The notes beneath the pieces were generated by a model. The model searched no databases, was not told the origin of the DNA, and was given only the letters and a program-made list of their open reading frames with translations. Below, in pieces: positions 47,123 to 54,878 of a stretch of DNA of 64,000 nt. Numbering within the stretch: the first letter of the stretch is position 1; each line of letters begins with the position of its first letter. The translations under genes and the position numbers were made by a program. Origin of the DNA: Paenilisteria rustica (lineage in GTDB: Bacteria; Bacillota; Bacilli; Lactobacillales; Listeriaceae); contig NZ_JABJVM010000009.1 of NCBI RefSeq assembly GCF_013820765.1, forward strand, positions 62,001 to 126,000. Reading direction: 5' to 3'.

Positions 47123-48337
47123 ATGAGTAAGCCAAAAATCGTCATTCTGGGAGCTGGGTATGGCGGCTTGAAGACGTTGCGCAAGTTGCAACAATTGAAT
47201 GTTGAAGCGGAATTAATATTGGTGAACAAAAATGACTATCATCATGAAACAACATGGTTACATGAAGCTGCCGCAGGAACATTAGATGCAGAAAAACTAA
47301 TGTATCCTATCGCGAAAGTAGTCAACCCAACAAAAACAACTTTCATTCAAGATACTGTGGAGAAAATCAATAAAGACGACAAAACAGTAACATTGACGAA
47401 CAAAGGGGATATTTCGTACGACTTCTTGCTGATTGCACTTGGATCAGAAGCAGAAACTTTCGGTATCAGCGGTTTGAAAGAATACGCGTACACGATTACA
47501 AGCATTGATTCTGTTAAGAAAATTCGTGCTCAAATCGAAGGCAGTTTTGCAAAATGGAAAACAGAACAACGCGATGAGTTATTGACAATCGTCGTTGGTG
47601 GCGCTGGATTCACGGGGATTGAGTTCTTAGGGGAACTAACAAACCGCATTCCAGAACTTGTGAAAAAATATGACGTACCTCGTGAAAAAGTCCGCATTGT
47701 TTGTATGGAAGCTTCACCAAAAGTGTTGCCACAATTCGATGCAAAACTAGTAGACTATGGCGTAGGCGTTTTAGAAGACCGTGGCGTAGAGTTTAACGTT
47801 GGAACTCCAGTGAAGGAAGCTACAGCAGACGGTATTAAATATGCGAAAAGTGAAACAGAGGACGTGGAAATCAAAGCGGCGACTGTTATCTGGGCCGCGG
47901 GTGTACGTGGAAATAGCGTTATCGAAGCATCTGGATTCGAAGCTGGCCGTGGTCGTGTGAAAGTAAACGACGATTTGACAGTTCCAGGCAACGAAGAAAT
48001 TTTGATTATCGGGGATTGCTCGTTAATGATTAACCCGGCAAATGATCGTCCGTACCCACCAACAGCACAAATCGCGATGCAACAAGCGGATATTGCTGCG
48101 GTGAATCTTGCTAAATTGGTAAAAGGTTACGCATCAGATTTAGCACCATTCGTTTATCACGAAAAAGGTACAGTATGTTCTATCGGAGACAACGATGCGA
48201 TTGGTGTCGTAATGGGCCGAAGCTTGAAAGGCTACCCAGCGTCTGTTATGAAAAAAGTAATCGATGACCGCGCGTTATACCAAATTGGTGGAACTGGCGT
48301 CATGATGAATAAAGGTAAATTTAAGTTTTATAAATAA
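47123..48337 (+). CDS. ndh: NADH dehydrogenase type II
   Basis: This FAD-containing, non-proton-pumping NADH:menaquinone reductase (404 aa) has an FAD motif KIVILGAGYGGLKTLRKLQ (about 4-22), a second dinucleotide-binding motif IVVGGAGFTGIEFLGEL (about 160-176), VIWAAGVRGN and IIGDCSLMINPANDRPYPPTAQIAMQQ. The C-terminal helix likely attaches to the membrane. It is the entry point of electrons into respiration. ATG 47123 is used; GTG 47108 is the alternative. A strong bidirectional terminator follows. Confidence 0.94.
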   Translation: MSKPKIVILGAGYGGLKTLRKLQQLNVEAELILVNKNDYHHETTWLHEAAAGTLDAEKLMYPIAKVVNPTKTTFIQDTVEKINKDDKTVTLTNKGDISYDFLLIALGSEAETFGISGLKEYAYTITSIDSVKKIRAQIEGSFAKWKTEQRDELLTIVVGGAGFTGIEFLGELTNRIPELVKKYDVPREKVRIVCMEASPKVLPQFDAKLVDYGVGVLEDRGVEFNVGTPVKEATADGIKYAKSETEDVEIKAATVIWAAGVRGNSVIEASGFEAGRGRVKVNDDLTVPGNEEILIIGDCSLMINPANDRPYPPTAQIAMQQADIAAVNLAKLVKGYASDLAPFVYHEKGTVCSIGDNDAIGVVMGRSLKGYPASVMKKVIDDRALYQIGGTGVMMNKGKFKFYK

Positions 48338-48342
48338 CAGCG

Positions 48343-48397
48343 AAATAGGACTTGGAATGAGGCTGCACGGTGAGCTCCATTCCAAGTCCTATTTTTT
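48343..48397. terminator. Bidirectional terminator, 16-bp stem
   Basis: AATAGGACTTGGAATG pairs with CATTCCAAGTCCTATT and a T run follows. It closes ndh (+) and the LPETG protein gene (-). Confidence 0.92.
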
Positions 48398-50153
48398 ATT
48401 TGCGTCGAACGAGATACATACTAGTTGTTAGAGCGAAAATACCAATAAATACTACAACTAAATCATTAGCATCCCCTGTTTCAGGTAATTTATCTGCGGT
48501 TGTCCCTTGCTTCACAGGCGTACTAATTGGTGCCACGGTATCAGATTTCGTTGGATTTTCAGGTTTCAATGGTTTTTCCGGCTTCGGCACGATGGGCGGA
48601 GGAGGCGGAGGTGAAGGCGTATCCACCAGTTTGTTCTTCACCGTCAATTCCACTGTCTCGGTCGGGTTAAAAGGAATCGTGAAAGATAGTGGCTCCTTCA
48701 AGCGCTCATAGCCTTCCGGTGCCGCCACCTCGGTCAAGACATAGTCATCAGGAATCAAGCCTGCCATCGTAGCTACACCATTTTTATCCGTGGTTATTGT
48801 TCCAATCTCGTCGCCTGATTTCTGGTTGATCTGAAAAACCGCATAAGGCAACGGCTGATTTTTCTCGCCAATTTTATGCACGGTGACGGATCCCGTTTTC
48901 AGCTGATTCGTCACATTAATCTCGACGGGGGTTGTTTGTTCATAAACGATGTCAAAAGAAGTCACGGTTTGCTGTAATTGGTAGCCGATCGGTGCACTAG
49001 TTTCTTTTGCGGTATAAGTTCCAGGTGTTAAATTGCCAACGATCGCTATTCCGCTCGCATCGGTGGTGACATTCGTGACTAAATTACCATCCCTATCTCG
49101 CACATCAAAGGAGGCATCTGCCAAGTTTTTAGCGCCATCTGTTTTATGAATAATCGCGGAACCAAGCGTTGTTAGACCTGCATCCACAGAAATCACGTCC
49201 GAGCGAATACCCGGCACATTGACGCTGGCCATCCCATTTTTATCAGGATTAGAGTCCCGTTCTATGTTGTTGCCCAACCCTTGTTTAGTGAAAGCATAGT
49301 GGCTAGGATCAGGATTCACAAAAGCGATTTCATAATCGACAGGCAATAAACCAGTAAATAAATAGCCGCCGAGATCATTTGTTGTTTGCGTTTGCAGTAA
49401 ATTTCCAGTGGTATCATACAAATTCACTTGCACACCAGGTGCCGGAGCCTCGCCATTATCTTGCAACCCGTTCCCATTCTCATCAAACCAGACATGGTCA
49501 CCAATCTGCGCCCCCTCAACATTGATGTACAAATTAATATCATCTAAAAAATTCCCGATGGTTAAATTTCCGTTAGCAGTAGAAATCGGCGCAAAAGTGA
49601 GTCGCGTATGCGTTTGGCCAGCAGGGACGACGTAAGTTCCAGAATAAGTCCCCCACGCATTTTTATCATCAGAAGCGAGAAAAATAGGGACTAGATTATC
49701 TGGTGAGCCAATCAAGAGTTCAGCCGTATCGACACCATGACGGCCACGATGCGCAAAACTCCACGTTAATGTCGAACCTGGAATCGTTTTTATATCTTGA
49801 TACACAGGTCCAGGAGCATCAGAATTCAACTCAATAAAATTATTTCCCGAGTAGGCAGGGATGGTTTGCCCATCTCCATTTTGCCATACTTCAATTCTAC
49901 CAGAGGGATTAGAGGTTCCCCAAGCCTCCACACCTTCCTGATCAACATACCAAACATGTGGCGCTCCGGCGGAAATTCCAAAATCAGCAATATCGACTTC
50001 TTCAAAATTAGCGTTTTTAATCATCCATGATATTTGCCAATTATTCGCTTCAAAGTTAGAAGACGCATGAACCTTCACGCCGCTTATACAGACAACTACA
50101 AAAATAATGACTAAAAAAAGCCACGCCAGTTTCCCTTTTAACATATAGCTCAA
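48396..50153 (-). CDS. LPETG cell-wall protein with SdrD_B and SpaA-type domains
   Basis: This 585-residue sortase A substrate has a signal peptide of about 30 residues (cleavage at KVHA-SS). An N-terminal beta-sandwich (about 31-210; GPVYQDIKTIPGSTLTWSFAHRG, GNFLDDINLYI) resembles carbohydrate-binding or DUF642-type folds. One SdrD_B module (about 211-310; VWFDENGNGLQDNGEAPAPGV) follows, then two SpaA/prealbumin-like modules (about 315-405 and 406-495) and a Pro-rich wall spanner. The anchor is LPETG, a membrane helix and RRK. SpaA-like domains often carry isopeptide bonds. It is a probable adhesin or matrix binder and is monocistronic. Confidence 0.9.
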   Translation of the reverse strand: MSYMLKGKLAWLFLVIIFVVVCISGVKVHASSNFEANNWQISWMIKNANFEEVDIADFGISAGAPHVWYVDQEGVEAWGTSNPSGRIEVWQNGDGQTIPAYSGNNFIELNSDAPGPVYQDIKTIPGSTLTWSFAHRGRHGVDTAELLIGSPDNLVPIFLASDDKNAWGTYSGTYVVPAGQTHTRLTFAPISTANGNLTIGNFLDDINLYINVEGAQIGDHVWFDENGNGLQDNGEAPAPGVQVNLYDTTGNLLQTQTTNDLGGYLFTGLLPVDYEIAFVNPDPSHYAFTKQGLGNNIERDSNPDKNGMASVNVPGIRSDVISVDAGLTTLGSAIIHKTDGAKNLADASFDVRDRDGNLVTNVTTDASGIAIVGNLTPGTYTAKETSAPIGYQLQQTVTSFDIVYEQTTPVEINVTNQLKTGSVTVHKIGEKNQPLPYAVFQINQKSGDEIGTITTDKNGVATMAGLIPDDYVLTEVAAPEGYERLKEPLSFTIPFNPTETVELTVKNKLVDTPSPPPPPPIVPKPEKPLKPENPTKSDTVAPISTPVKQGTTADKLPETGDANDLVVVFIGIFALTTSMYLVRRK

Positions 50154-50253
50154 CTCCTATTTTCAATTCGTGTACTCTCTTTATTCCCCATCTAATAAGT
50201 CTCAAAACGAACAAAAAAAGACGACCGCTTATTTTGCGAATCGCCTCGTGTTT

Positions 50254-50730
50254 CTATAAAAGTCCAAATAAATAATCCACAATAAAACCAATCGCAATAC
50301 CAGTTAAAGCGCCGAAGAAAACTTCCATTGGTTTATGACCGAGCATTTCTTTCAAGTGTTTCTGCTTTTCTTCTTGTCCTGGTTCCGTCAGTCCTTTTGC
50401 GTGTTCTACAAATTCATGGAAATCTCGAGCTAATTTATTAAGTGCGACGGCTTGTTCCCCAGCTTGGCGCCGAACGCCGGTAGCATCAAACATGACGATA
50501 ATCCCGAAAACAACAGCAATAGCGAAATAAGGAGAATCAATCCCGTACGTAATAGCAAGTGTAGTCATGAGCGCTGTTACAGCAGCCGAATGCGAACTAG
50601 GCATACCTCCCGTTGAAAACATGAGACTCCATTGCATTTTACGATAAACGAGCAAATGGATCGGAACTTTGACAAATTGCGCGAAAAAAATAGCAATAAG
50701 TGAAGCAATTAAAGGTACATTGATTAACAT
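50254..50730 (-). CDS. YuiD-like membrane phosphatase-related protein (divergent PAP2)
   Basis: This 158-residue membrane protein of the DUF212 (divergent PAP2) family has signature GGMPSSHSAAVTALMTTLAI, ATGVRRQAGEQAVALNKL and LKEMLGHKPMEVFFGALTGIAIGF. There are four hydrophobic segments. The acid-phosphatase SxH-type motif is retained, suggesting phospholipid or polyprenyl-phosphate chemistry. It is monocistronic, with GAGGAGAT as ribosome site. Confidence 0.9.
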   Translation of the reverse strand: MLINVPLIASLIAIFFAQFVKVPIHLLVYRKMQWSLMFSTGGMPSSHSAAVTALMTTLAITYGIDSPYFAIAVVFGIIVMFDATGVRRQAGEQAVALNKLARDFHEFVEHAKGLTEPGQEEKQKHLKEMLGHKPMEVFFGALTGIAIGFIVDYLFGLL

Positions 50731-50873
50731 GGCGATCTCCTCTTCCCTAGCAAACAGTTATATTAGTATTGTACCACAAGAAAAGGGAAGGGAAACCTAC
50801 TTGGGATTAGAATTAAGCAGATTTTTCAGCTATAATGAGGAAATAAGAGGTAAGGAAAGGGCGCGATTAAGCT

Positions 50874-51248
50874 ATGAGTTTAGGAGAACACTTAGAAATG
50901 GAATTGGTGGAATTGACGAAGGAGTTCGCGACCGTAAAAATGCCAGTAAATGAGAAAACCCGTCAGCCATTTGGATACTTGCATGGTGGCGCATCGGTGG
51001 CACTCGCAGAACAAGCCGCGAGCATAGGGGCCTCAGCGCATGTGCAAGCGAATGAAATCGTGTTCGGCCTTGAGATTAACGCAAACCACATTTCATCCAT
51101 ACAAGACGGCTATGTGCTTGCTACGGCGACACCTATTCATATCGGCCGAACGACGCACGTTTGGCAAGTCGAGATACGTAGCGTAACAGAGAATAAACTA
51201 CTATGCATTAGTCGCTGCACATTAGCTGTAAAAGAAAAACGAGCATAA
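50874..51248 (+). CDS. Hotdog-fold acyl-CoA thioesterase (YuxO/MenI-like)
   Basis: This 124-residue PaaI-type thioesterase contains RQPFGYLHGGASVALAEQAASIGA (HGG hotdog motif with catalytic Glu), GLEINANHISSIQDGYVLATATPIHIGRTTHVWQVEI and CISRCTLAV. B. subtilis YuxO-type proteins are candidates for DHNA-CoA hydrolase of menaquinone synthesis, which would suit the nearby ndh gene, but other acyl-CoAs are possible. The start ATG 50874 has a distant ribosome site, so it is not certain. Confidence 0.88.
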   Translation: MSLGEHLEMELVELTKEFATVKMPVNEKTRQPFGYLHGGASVALAEQAASIGASAHVQANEIVFGLEINANHISSIQDGYVLATATPIHIGRTTHVWQVEIRSVTENKLLCISRCTLAVKEKRA

Positions 51249-51296
51249 AAAACGCCATGTCCGCGATATTTTTTCGCAGGGCATGGCGTTTTGTTT
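51247..51296. terminator. Bidirectional terminator
   Basis: AAAACGCCATG pairs with CATGGCGTTTT, with a loop of about 21 nt. It closes the thioesterase gene (+) and the mrp operon (-). Confidence 0.88.
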
Positions 51297-51882
51297 ATTC
51301 TTTTTTATCGCTATTTTCTTCCTCATCAAGTTCGATTATTTCCTGTTCCGAGTCATCGGATTCAAGCTCGATCAATGTTTCCTCGTGTTCACGAGCAACG
51401 TCCTCCAACTCTTCACGCTCCACAATCTTCTCTTCACGTAAATCCCAATCCAGTTGTTCCTCTAACTCCTCACGTTCTTGACGAGCACGCTCCAACTGTT
51501 CTTGCTTAATAATAATATTTTTCCGCTGCTTAATCTCGTCTTTTTTGACGGAACGCAGTTGGTCACGAATTCGAATCGCCAGTGGCACACCCGTATCATA
51601 AGCTGCACGGTTAATTAAGTGGGAGGCAATCGGCGTGGTCAGATAGATAAACAGAATCGCAAGTAGAACCCGCGCATTAAAACCACTCCCTGAATGAAAA
51701 AAATAACCAACCGTCGCAAAAAGCAGTAAACTTACGCCAAACGTATTACTAATACCAGCCGCGTGCGTTCGCGTATAGACATCAGGAAGGCGGATAACAC
51801 CAATCGCCGCTAAAATGCTGAGCGAGGCACCGAGCAGAATCATGATCGAAATAATAATCTCAATTATCACGTTCACGTTCAA
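51295..51882 (-). CDS. mrpG: Na+/H+ antiporter Mrp subunit G, with long acidic tail
   Basis: This is the last gene of mrpABCDEFG. The first 110 residues are a normal MrpG: three membrane segments and GVIRLPDVYTRTHAAGISNTFGV. The remaining 85 residues are a highly charged helix (coiled-coil-like RARQEREELEEQLDWDLREEK) ending in an acidic tail (ESDDSEQEIIELDEEENSDKKE). Typical MrpG proteins end near residue 120. The extension should lie in the cytosol. The gene overlaps mrpF by 23 bp. Confidence 0.93.
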   Translation of the reverse strand: MNVNVIIEIIISIMILLGASLSILAAIGVIRLPDVYTRTHAAGISNTFGVSLLLFATVGYFFHSGSGFNARVLLAILFIYLTTPIASHLINRAAYDTGVPLAIRIRDQLRSVKKDEIKQRKNIIIKQEQLERARQEREELEEQLDWDLREEKIVEREELEDVAREHEETLIELESDDSEQEIIELDEEENSDKKE

Positions 51883-52150
51883 TCACCTTACCTTTCTCCA
51901 CGAATTTAGCGAACGAAACAGTGCCAATAAAGGCTAGTAGGGCGATCAAGAGAATAACGTCCAAATAAGCACTGGTGTCCAGAAGCATTGAAAGCAGGGC
52001 AACAATGGCGACAAGGTTCATCCCAATCGAATCAAGCGCCACAACTTTATCTGAGGTCGTAGGTCCTTTTAAAATCCTGTATAGATAAAGGAAAATCGAG
52101 ATGGAATACATAAACAGGGCAATAGCCAGAACTGTACTTAGAATAATCAA
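51860..52150 (-). CDS. mrpF: Na+/H+ antiporter Mrp subunit F
   Basis: This 96-residue protein has three membrane helices. YRILKGPTTSDKVVALDSIGMNLVAIVALLS is the MrpF signature with the conserved GP..DR/K.va.D core. It overlaps both neighbours (mrpE by 4 bp, mrpG by 23 bp), so its translation is coupled to theirs. It is a small structural subunit of the Mrp hetero-oligomer. Confidence 0.95.
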   Translation of the reverse strand: MIILSTVLAIALFMYSISIFLYLYRILKGPTTSDKVVALDSIGMNLVAIVALLSMLLDTSAYLDVILLIALLAFIGTVSFAKFVEKGKVIERERDN

Positions 52151-52623
52151 TGGAACACCTCCATAATCGCGCCTTCATAGGATTTGCGAATGGTCGCAAT
52201 TTCCTCTTCAATATTCGGAACGTGAAGCGAATGCACATAAATTGCTTTGTAGTCATCAGAAATATCGATAGAAAGCGTCCCCGGTGTCAGCGTAATCAGA
52301 ATCGCCAGCATCGTCACTTCCCAGTCGGTTTCAAGCGTTGTTTCATAACGGAAAATCCCCGGACGAATGTTCATATCTTTTTTAAGAACGATACGCGCCA
52401 CCATCACGGTCGAAATAATAAGATCTTTAAAGAAGTTAAAAATCAATTTCACGAGCGCTAAAATTCGCCAAATGTAAAAACGAGAGCCAAGGAAGCGGCG
52501 CATGAAGAACAGCAAGAATATCCCGATGATAAAACCAAGAATGAAAGTTCCCATCGTGAAAGAAGACTGCAGGAACATCCACAAACAGGCAAGAATAATA
52601 TTAATAATTAATTGAAACGCCAT
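52147..52623 (-). CDS. mrpE: Na+/H+ antiporter Mrp subunit E
   Basis: This 158-residue subunit has two to three N-terminal membrane helices and a soluble end containing TLEVDWEVTMLAILITLTPGTLSIDIS-like sequence (TPGT motif) and YVHSLHV. ATG 52623 follows GGGGGAG; the longer frame overlaps the end of mrpD. MrpE is needed for full antiport but not for assembly in some Bacillus systems. Confidence 0.94.
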   Translation of the reverse strand: MAFQLIINIILACLWMFLQSSFTMGTFILGFIIGIFLLFFMRRFLGSRFYIWRILALVKLIFNFFKDLIISTVMVARIVLKKDMNIRPGIFRYETTLETDWEVTMLAILITLTPGTLSIDISDDYKAIYVHSLHVPNIEEEIATIRKSYEGAIMEVFH

Positions 52624-52630
52624 TTTTGCA

Positions 52631-54118
52631 TCACTCCCCCAGTACCGCTTGAATATAAATCGATGGGTCAACTAATGGATCGACCGCTTTTTCAATCAGC
52701 GGATACATACCTTCTGAAAAGATACCATAAGCGACAGAAATCGCGAGTAACATCAAGACGGGTACCATCATTTTTCGGTACGGAATATCAAGTTTAAACG
52801 TGCCTTTTTTCTCACCCCAGAACCCTTTGGAGAAAATTTTAATCATCGAAAGGAGGACGAACAGGCTAGAAAGCAGGACGACAATCCCACCAACATAATT
52901 CTGAACGGAAAAAGCGCCTTCCACGATTAAAAGTTTGCCAATAAAGCCGCTGAGTGGTGGAATACCAGCAAGACCAAGCGCCCCGATAAAGAACGTCCAG
53001 CCGAGCGATGGTTTTACGCTCATGAGGCCACTGAATTTTTTGATGCTGGAAAAGCCGGTAATCGCAATGATAGTGCCAATAACGAGAAACAGTGTCCCTT
53101 TAATCAGCATATCGTGAATCAAGTAGAAAATCGCACCAGTCATGGCTTCACGGGTCATCAGTGAGACGCTGAATAGAATCACACCAACCGCAATCAAAAT
53201 ATTGTAAATCATAATCGTTTTCATATCGTTGTAACTAATCGCGCCAATGACACCGAGCATAATCGTAATGAGCGCAAGCGTCGACAACAACGGTAGCGCA
53301 AAACTTGTCTCGTTGTAGAAGAACAGCGTATACACCCGAATAATCGCGTAAACCCCGACCTTCGTAAGCAAAGCGCCAAACAAAGCAAGCACTGGAATCG
53401 GCGGTGCAAAATAGGAACCTGGTAACCAGAAGTATAGCGGGAAAATCCCAGCTTTTAGTCCGAATACAAACAAGAATAACACCGCCACAACCGTAATCAT
53501 TCCCGTATTTCCACCATGAATCTCAGAAATTTTTTGCGAAATATCGGCCATGTTCAGTGTGCCAACCATCGAGTACATGAGAGCAATCGCCATGACCAGA
53601 AAGGCCGAACCAATCACATTAATAAGCAAATACTTGACCGTCGCTTTCAGCTGAACCTTAGTCCCGCCTAGAACGAGCAACACATAAGATGCCATCAACA
53701 TCACTTCAAAGAAAACAAATAAGTTGAAAATATCTCCCGTCAAGAACGAGCCATTAACACCGACGATCATAAATAAGACAGCCGGATAATACAGAAATCG
53801 TTCTCGAGGTTTTCCGATAGTATAGAAAGAATAAATCAGTGTAGCAAGAAGCACCAGACTCGTCGTGCTCACTAGCAGAATAGCCAGCATGTCACCAACA
53901 ATCGAAATCCCATAAGGTGCCGGCCAATTTCCAAGCGTTACAACAAGAATCCCATTTTGATAGACGTAATAAACGAGAAAAATATTAGCACCAATTAGCA
54001 CAGCACTCGTAATCACAGCAAGCACACGTTGCACCATCACTTTTCGCGGTAATAACATCAAGAAAATGGCGCCGAAAAACGGAATCAAGATAGGCATTAA
54101 AACAAGGTTAGTCATCAT
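52631..54118 (-). CDS. mrpD: Na+/H+ antiporter Mrp subunit D
   Basis: This antiporter-like subunit (about 495 aa, about 14 membrane helices) is related to NuoM/NuoN of complex I. Functional residues are visible in LFVFFEVMLMASYVLLVLGG (helix-5 Glu), VFGLKAGIFPLYFWLPGSYFAPP (helix-7 Lys) and YFLIHDMLIKGTLFL-like His/Lys. The exact start is open among ATG 54127, 54118 and 54115; 54118 is the best fit to the AAGGGGG ribosome site. The region upstream of it overlaps the end of mrpC. Confidence 0.93.
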   Translation of the reverse strand: MMTNLVLMPILIPFFGAIFLMLLPRKVMVQRVLAVITSAVLIGANIFLVYYVYQNGILVVTLGNWPAPYGISIVGDMLAILLVSTTSLVLLATLIYSFYTIGKPRERFLYYPAVLFMIVGVNGSFLTGDIFNLFVFFEVMLMASYVLLVLGGTKVQLKATVKYLLINVIGSAFLVMAIALMYSMVGTLNMADISQKISEIHGGNTGMITVVAVLFLFVFGLKAGIFPLYFWLPGSYFAPPIPVLALFGALLTKVGVYAIIRVYTLFFYNETSFALPLLSTLALITIMLGVIGAISYNDMKTIMIYNILIAVGVILFSVSLMTREAMTGAIFYLIHDMLIKGTLFLVIGTIIAITGFSSIKKFSGLMSVKPSLGWTFFIGALGLAGIPPLSGFIGKLLIVEGAFSVQNYVGGIVVLLSSLFVLLSMIKIFSKGFWGEKKGTFKLDIPYRKMMVPVLMLLAISVAYGIFSEGMYPLIEKAVDPLVDPSIYIQAVLGE

Positions 54119-54455
54119 CAGATTCATGCCCCCTTGTCTTCGAAACGCTCTCGCTATCCAGTTCCTGATAAGCCCGATAAGCAAGGACCAAGAAGAACGC
54201 TGTCACACCAAAACTAATAACAATCGCCGTTAAAATGAGTGCTTGCGGCAACGGATCATTGTAAGCCGAAAGCCCCGGCGTATCAAGCAGGGGAGCCTTC
54301 CCTTTTTTCAAGCCGCCCATCGTCAAAATCAGCAGGTTGACTCCGTGGCTTAAAATGGCTGTTCCAAGAATAATACGCAACAAACTTTTTGAAAGAATGA
54401 GGTAAGTGGCTGCCATAAACATGAGCCCAATTAAAATCGACATCAAAAGTTCCAT
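54108..54455 (-). CDS. mrpC: Na+/H+ antiporter Mrp subunit C
   Basis: This 115-residue NuoK-like subunit has three helices. GTAILSHGVNLLILTMGG and YNDPLPQALILTAIVISFGVTAF are conserved, including the acidic residue at the start of the third helix. It overlaps mrpD and directly follows the mrpB stop. Confidence 0.95.
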   Translation of the reverse strand: MELLMSILIGLMFMAATYLILSKSLLRIILGTAILSHGVNLLILTMGGLKKGKAPLLDTPGLSAYNDPLPQALILTAIVISFGVTAFFLVLAYRAYQELDSESVSKTRGHESDDD

Positions 54456-54878
54456 CTAGTCACTCTCCCCAATCGTCTGAATTATCGTAAGCGTCACACC
54501 AACAACGACCAGATAAACACCTAAGTCAAAAATTGTCGCCGTGTGAAGCGATGTGTCACCAATAATCGGCAAATCCACATGACCGAATTTATGCGTCAAA
54601 AATGGATCGCCAGTAAGAATCCCAATCATGCCAGTACCGACCGCGAACAGCAGGCCAATCCCCGTCATCATAATCGTGTTAATATTTAACATACTTCTCA
54701 CGGTTTGCGAATCATATGCAATCAACGTCAGCGTAATCGCACCAGCAGAAGTTAAGCCAGCAACGAAGCCACCGCCAGGATTGTAATGCCCGGCTAAGAA
54801 TAGATGCAGCGAGAATAGGAAAATAATAAAGACAACAACCTTGGTTACATTACGCAGCAATACGTCATTTGTTTTCAT
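54456..54878 (-). CDS. mrpB: Na+/H+ antiporter Mrp subunit B
   Basis: This 140-residue subunit has four helices. The conserved HLFLAGHYNPGGGFVAGLTSAGAITL motif and DLGVYLVVVGVTLTIIQTIGE near the C-terminus are seen. It overlaps mrpA by 14 bp. Confidence 0.96.
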   Translation of the reverse strand: MKTNDVLLRNVTKVVVFIIFLFSLHLFLAGHYNPGGGFVAGLTSAGAITLTLIAYDSQTVRSMLNINTIMMTGIGLLFAVGTGMIGILTGDPFLTHKFGHVDLPIIGDTSLHTATIFDLGVYLVVVGVTLTIIQTIGESD

